This document shows positions 15,364 through 17,479 of a stretch of DNA of 17,479 bases, in pieces. A program made the translations under genes and the position numbers. This stretch comes from an uncultured Bacteroidales bacterium. Its GTDB lineage: Bacteria > Bacteroidota > Bacteroidia > Bacteroidales > P3. Position 1 is the first letter of the stretch. The number at the start of each line of letters is the position of its first letter. The stretch covers positions 1 through 17,479 of the forward strand of contig CALDHX010000022.1 in assembly GCA_937901525.1 (NCBI GenBank), in the 5' to 3' direction. The notes under the pieces were generated by a model that was not told where the DNA came from, searched no databases, and saw only the letters and a program-made list of their open reading frames with translations.

Positions 15364-15951
15364 TTATCTCTTGTCTAATTTTTCAATAAGTTTTCCAAGT
15401 TCTGAATAGGTATAATCTCTATTGTCTCGTAACTTTTCATCAAGGGATTTGTTTGCATTTTTAATAGCATTTTCTAAACTTCCAGCATTTCGTTCAAAAT
15501 AGTTATGCAACCCTTTACATTTTTTGAAAAATTCTTCTTTCTTTTCGTAAGGAACTTGTTTATTTAAGTCTTTAATCAAAGAAGGTTGATTGTCATAAGG
15601 ACGTGAAGTGTATAGAAAGTAATAAAGAAAAAATAATTCAGTGCAACGATGCGTTTCAAAAAACTCTATTTCGCACTTTTTATTTTTACAATACTTTTTC
15701 TTAAAATTTTCGTATTCAATTTTACTATCCCCATTGGTTTTATTGTCCATATCTATTAAACAAAAAATACGACTATATCTTTTTGTTATTCCTTCTTCAA
15801 TCTTTAATTCTAATTCTTTAAGACTTGACTGTTTCGGATAATCAGGCTTGAAATTTAAACCTTTAAATACATCTTGCAAAGACTTTATATAATACCATTC
15901 TGTAATGCCTTCTCCCAAAATTAGTGTAGTAGGTTTTAATTTTCCGTTCAT
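15364..15951 (-). CDS. RloB-like TOPRIM-fold protein (putative defence effector nuclease)
   Basis: 195 residues. The N-terminal LILGEGITEWYYIKSL has the TOPRIM glutamate (GEGxTE, E14/E18), and FCLIDMDN (D67, D69) supplies the DxD motif, so a metal-dependent nuclease site appears intact. The following IEFFETHRCTELFFLYYF (about 95-112) corresponds to the 'cFE.w.l.hf' signature of the RloB family. RloB genes were named from restriction-linked loci and pair with ABC-type ATPases; AbiLii and the AriB effector of PARIS are analogous TOPRIM partners. The ATG follows the ATPase stop codon by one base (TAA-A-ATG), indicating translational coupling, and is preceded by a GGAGG Shine-Dalgarno sequence. 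The stop codon touches the left direct repeat with no spacer. Confidence 0.8.
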   Translation of the reverse strand: MNGKLKPTTLILGEGITEWYYIKSLQDVFKGLNFKPDYPKQSSLKELELKIEEGITKRYSRIFCLIDMDNKTNGDSKIEYENFKKKYCKNKKCEIEFFETHRCTELFFLYYFLYTSRPYDNQPSLIKDLNKQVPYEKKEEFFKKCKGLHNYFERNAGSLENAIKNANKSLDEKLRDNRDYTYSELGKLIEKLDKR

Positions 15952-15952
15952 T

Positions 15953-17233
15953 TTAATCCTCCAAGTTTATAAAAATACTACCTAAATCTGGCTTTGCACC
16001 TAAGCGTCCGATATAATATGCATCGAAGAGAGAGAGCCCTTTATCTAATCCAAACGAATCTCCTCTAAAATATTCAGATGAAGCAGTTTCTTTGTTCTTT
16101 TCTACAAACCAAACAACACCTCTATTGTCATTTATCAAATCTTGAGAAAGTAAAGTTGTTTCTTGGCTTGTGATAATCAATTGTGATTTTTCAGAATTAA
16201 ATAGAAAAACACTTAAATAGTAAAACAACAAATCTTTATGCAAATCTTCGCCAAGCTCATCAAGATAATATACGTGCGATGATGTTATCATATCAAATAA
16301 TGGCTCCAATATACGAATATATTTTATAGTTCCCTTTGATTGCAAATTAATAGAAACTTCAAAATCTCCATTTTTAGAATAATTTGTAAAAGAAATAGAT
16401 TCTTGTATTGGCTTTAACAATTCATCTTTAACATCTTGTGGAATATTTTCTTTTTCTATCCTTTCACGAAAAGACTTTGGAATATAACGATCTTCTACAA
16501 GAGGTTTATATTCTAAAATATTCAAATCAGCCTTTCGCAACATAATATTATAGAATTTACGTTTTTGTGGATTATTATAAGCCTCTCTTAAAATCTCTAC
16601 TACACCTTTCTTCTCATCTCCATCAATATCGTGATAATTTTGCATAATCCAATCATAAAGTTTATTAAAAGGTGCAATATCTTTTCCATAAGCTTTATTT
16701 CTACACACAGAAAGAACGCTTTGATTATTTAAAGTATCTTTACGAATATCCTTTTGAGTTTCTATTTCCAATCCTAATGTTTCTCCAAACCTTATTTCAG
16801 CTTGTATATTCTCATCAACAAATTTTCGTTCATAGAATAAGGCTTTTGATTTATTTGGATAATAATAAAATTCCTCGCTTAAAATATTATTTTTATTAAA
16901 CTTTACTTCGTAGTCATATCGTATGTCATTTACATAAAATGAAACAAACATTTCTGTTGGTTCATTTTTTGTTAGAGCAAAAGGAATCACGTTCTTGATA
17001 GGCACTTTTGAATCACTTTTGGGTTGAATTAATAAGCGAAATACCTCGTTCAACGCAATTAACATATTAGATTTTCCAGACGCATTAGAGCCATATAAAA
17101 TTGCTAACTTATATAAATAAACCCCATCTTCAACTTCTTCGACTAATACGGGATTTTTTTCTTCTGCAATGAAGTTTAATTCTTGTTTATCACGAATAGA
17201 AAGATAATTCTTTACCCAAAAATTTCTTATCAT
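15953..17233 (-). CDS. AAA/ABC-type ATPase of an RloA/AbiLi-like defence pair
   Basis: 426 residues. Walker A is LYGSNASGKSNML (G48-S55, K54). A helical insertion of about 200 residues follows. NLQSKGTIKYIRI (about 297-309) stands at the ABC-signature position, VYYLDELGEDLH is Walker B (D325, E326), and ITSQETTLLSQD replaces the usual 'TH' switch, with Gln357 where His is normal. The C-terminal WFVEKN ... YIGRLGAKPDLGSI is characteristic of the overcoming-lysogenisation/AAA_15-like ATPases that pair with RloB. In known systems (AbiL, PARIS, Septu-like) the ATPase senses infection and controls the partner nuclease. The first gene of the unit, it has a TAACTTTG promoter element 30 nt upstream. 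Which phage signal it senses cannot be told. Confidence 0.82.
   Translation of the reverse strand: MIRNFWVKNYLSIRDKQELNFIAEEKNPVLVEEVEDGVYLYKLAILYGSNASGKSNMLIALNEVFRLLIQPKSDSKVPIKNVIPFALTKNEPTEMFVSFYVNDIRYDYEVKFNKNNILSEEFYYYPNKSKALFYERKFVDENIQAEIRFGETLGLEIETQKDIRKDTLNNQSVLSVCRNKAYGKDIAPFNKLYDWIMQNYHDIDGDEKKGVVEILREAYNNPQKRKFYNIMLRKADLNILEYKPLVEDRYIPKSFRERIEKENIPQDVKDELLKPIQESISFTNYSKNGDFEVSINLQSKGTIKYIRILEPLFDMITSSHVYYLDELGEDLHKDLLFYYLSVFLFNSEKSQLIITSQETTLLSQDLINDNRGVVWFVEKNKETASSEYFRGDSFGLDKGLSLFDAYYIGRLGAKPDLGSIFINLED
15958..15962 (-). promoter_or_regulatory. Shine-Dalgarno sequence of the RloB-like gene
   Basis: GGAGG on the minus strand lies within the last codons of the ATPase gene, 6 nt before the RloB ATG, at ideal spacing. 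Such sequences are uncommon in Bacteroidetes genes, most of which start without one. Confidence 0.6.
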
Positions 17234-17262
17234 AATAACTTTTTGTGTGATTATTGTTGTTG

Positions 17263-17270
17263 CAAAGTTA
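17263..17270 (-). promoter_or_regulatory. -7 element of the defence operon promoter
   Basis: TAACTTTG on the minus strand matches TAnnTTTG. A start near 17257 leaves a leader of about 23 nt before the ATG at 17233. No good -33 TTTG is found at 19-20 nt; TTTG at 17285-17288 is 14-15 nt away. Confidence 0.55.
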
Positions 17271-17293
17271 CAAATTATTTTTCATCAAACTTA

Positions 17294-17319
17294 TCATTTG
17301 ATAAAAAATAATCAAATGA
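17294..17319. repeat. 9-bp perfect inverted repeat upstream of the defence promoter (operator-like)
   Basis: TCATTTGAT (17294-17302) and ATCAAATGA (17311-17319) are exact inverted copies around an 8-nt A-rich centre. The left arm also sits inside TTATCATTTGATAA, a second small palindrome. It lies just upstream of the expected -33 position of the ATPase promoter and 19 bp inside the right direct repeat. It could be an operator, or a recombinase-binding site. Confidence 0.55.
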
Positions 17320-17338
17320 ATAACATAGTATTACAAAA

Positions 17339-17370
17339 GATTGTTTTTCAAAAATAATTCAAAGAAATAA
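17339..17370. repeat. Right copy of 32-bp perfect direct repeat (attR-like)
   Basis: Exact copy of 15332-15363, here outside any recognised gene. It is followed within two bases by the stem of a hairpin terminator, as would be expected for the original 3' end of the EEP gene. Confidence 0.95.
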
Positions 17371-17371
17371 A

Positions 17372-17429
17372 AAAAGCAAAACGCTCGCTTGTCAAAAGAA
17401 AATTAAGACTTGCGAGCGTTATTGCTTTT
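17372..17429. terminator. Bidirectional hairpin terminator, probably the ancestral EEP terminator
   Basis: AAAAGCAA and AACGCTCGC (17372-17388) pair with GCGAGCGTT and TTGCTTTT (17412-17429), with one bulged A at 17421 and a 23-nt loop. The plus strand has T4 at the end; the minus strand has T7 after the stem. It is suited to ending convergent transcripts from both sides. Confidence 0.8.
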
Positions 17430-17444
17430 AAAGAAAGTTTTAAT

Positions 17445-17479
17445 TTAACGAACTATTTTATCAACATTAAGTTTTCGTT
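17445..17479 (-). CDS. Possible 3' end of a gene entering from the right edge
   Basis: On the minus strand a frame open to the window edge ends ...RKLNVDKIVR-stop at 17445, just before the minus-strand side of the hairpin terminator. The position suits a gene convergent with the EEP gene. Only about 11 codons are visible, another frame (ending NENLMLIK) is equally open, and no family can be assigned. Confidence 0.25.
   Translation of the reverse strand, partial: RKLNVDKIVR

Larger units (their letters stand above)
15332..17370. mobile_element. Candidate integrated defence cassette bounded by 32-bp direct repeats
   Basis: The segment between the repeats (15364-17338, 1975 bp) holds exactly one minus-strand operon: promoter region, AAA/ABC-type ATPase and RloB-like gene. 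The left repeat restores the end of the EEP gene and the right repeat abuts a hairpin terminator. This is the layout left by site-specific integration into the 3' end of a gene. No integrase or transposase is present, so mobilisation in trans or loss of the recombinase is assumed. A chimeric assembly joining two variants at the repeat would produce the same picture. Confidence 0.6.

Noticed and set aside
15332..17370. Transposon with target-site duplication.
   Set aside because: 32 bp is far longer than usual target duplications, no transposase is encoded and no terminal inverted repeats are seen at the inner edges.
17372..17429. Integron attC-like folded site next to the defence cassette.
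   Set aside because: The hairpin lacks the R'' (RYYYAAC) and R' (GTTRRRY) core motifs, and the 32-bp repeats are not attC copies; it reads better as a terminator.

Overview
The window is chromosomal DNA from an AT-rich member of the Bacteroidota, most likely an anaerobic Bacteroidales species. The evidence is: (i) promoters matching the Bacteroidetes sigma consensus (TTTG or TTG, then 19-20 nt, then TAnnTTTG) in front of most transcription units, with few Shine-Dalgarno sequences; (ii) a surface protein with a type IX secretion (T9SS) C-terminal sorting domain; (iii) a KorAB 2-oxoacid:ferredoxin oxidoreductase, typical of anaerobic metabolism; (iv) lipid A synthesis (LpxH) and an OmpA-family porin, showing a Gram-negative envelope; (v) families common in this phylum (DUF4369 lipoprotein, probable DUF6078 protein).

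Layout. 1-320: a structured RNA on the minus strand, resembling 6S RNA, with its own promoter. 357-446: four phased palindromes. 483-5700 (minus): a T9SS-secreted leucine-rich-repeat protein, an OmpA-family porin, and a mannose-6-phosphate isomerase/gamma-carbonic anhydrase-like pair. 5778-7443 (plus): a LolC/E-type permease and a small Cys-rich protein, followed by a second palindrome cluster and a terminator shared with the convergent korBA operon (7583-10450, minus). 10609-13094 (plus): aroC (divergent sequence), a DUF4369 lipoprotein and lpxH in one tight operon. 13167-15363 (plus): gcvT with its own promoter and terminator, then a secreted endonuclease/exonuclease/phosphatase-family (EEP) protein.

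The most notable region is 15332-17370. A two-gene minus-strand module, an AAA/ABC-type ATPase followed by an RloB-like TOPRIM protein, has the architecture of RloA/RloB, AbiL and PARIS-like anti-phage systems. It lies exactly between two perfect 32-bp direct repeats. The left repeat is the last nine codons plus stop codon of the EEP gene. The right repeat abuts a strong bidirectional hairpin terminator that looks like the original terminator of the EEP gene. The simplest reading is that a compact, promoter-bearing defence cassette of about 2 kb, with no recombinase of its own, was inserted at the 3' end of a housekeeping gene and regenerated that end, as integrative elements do at att sites. 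An assembly artefact at a roughly k-mer-sized repeat is the main alternative.

Most other genes are ordinary chromosomal housekeeping or envelope genes. Secondary points of interest are the two clusters of TACC-N7-GGTA palindromes phased at 22 and 21 bp, the probable 6S RNA, an apparently leaderless permease mRNA, a chorismate synthase with degraded signature motifs, and two exported-protein genes whose start codons sit directly behind strong intrinsic terminators.
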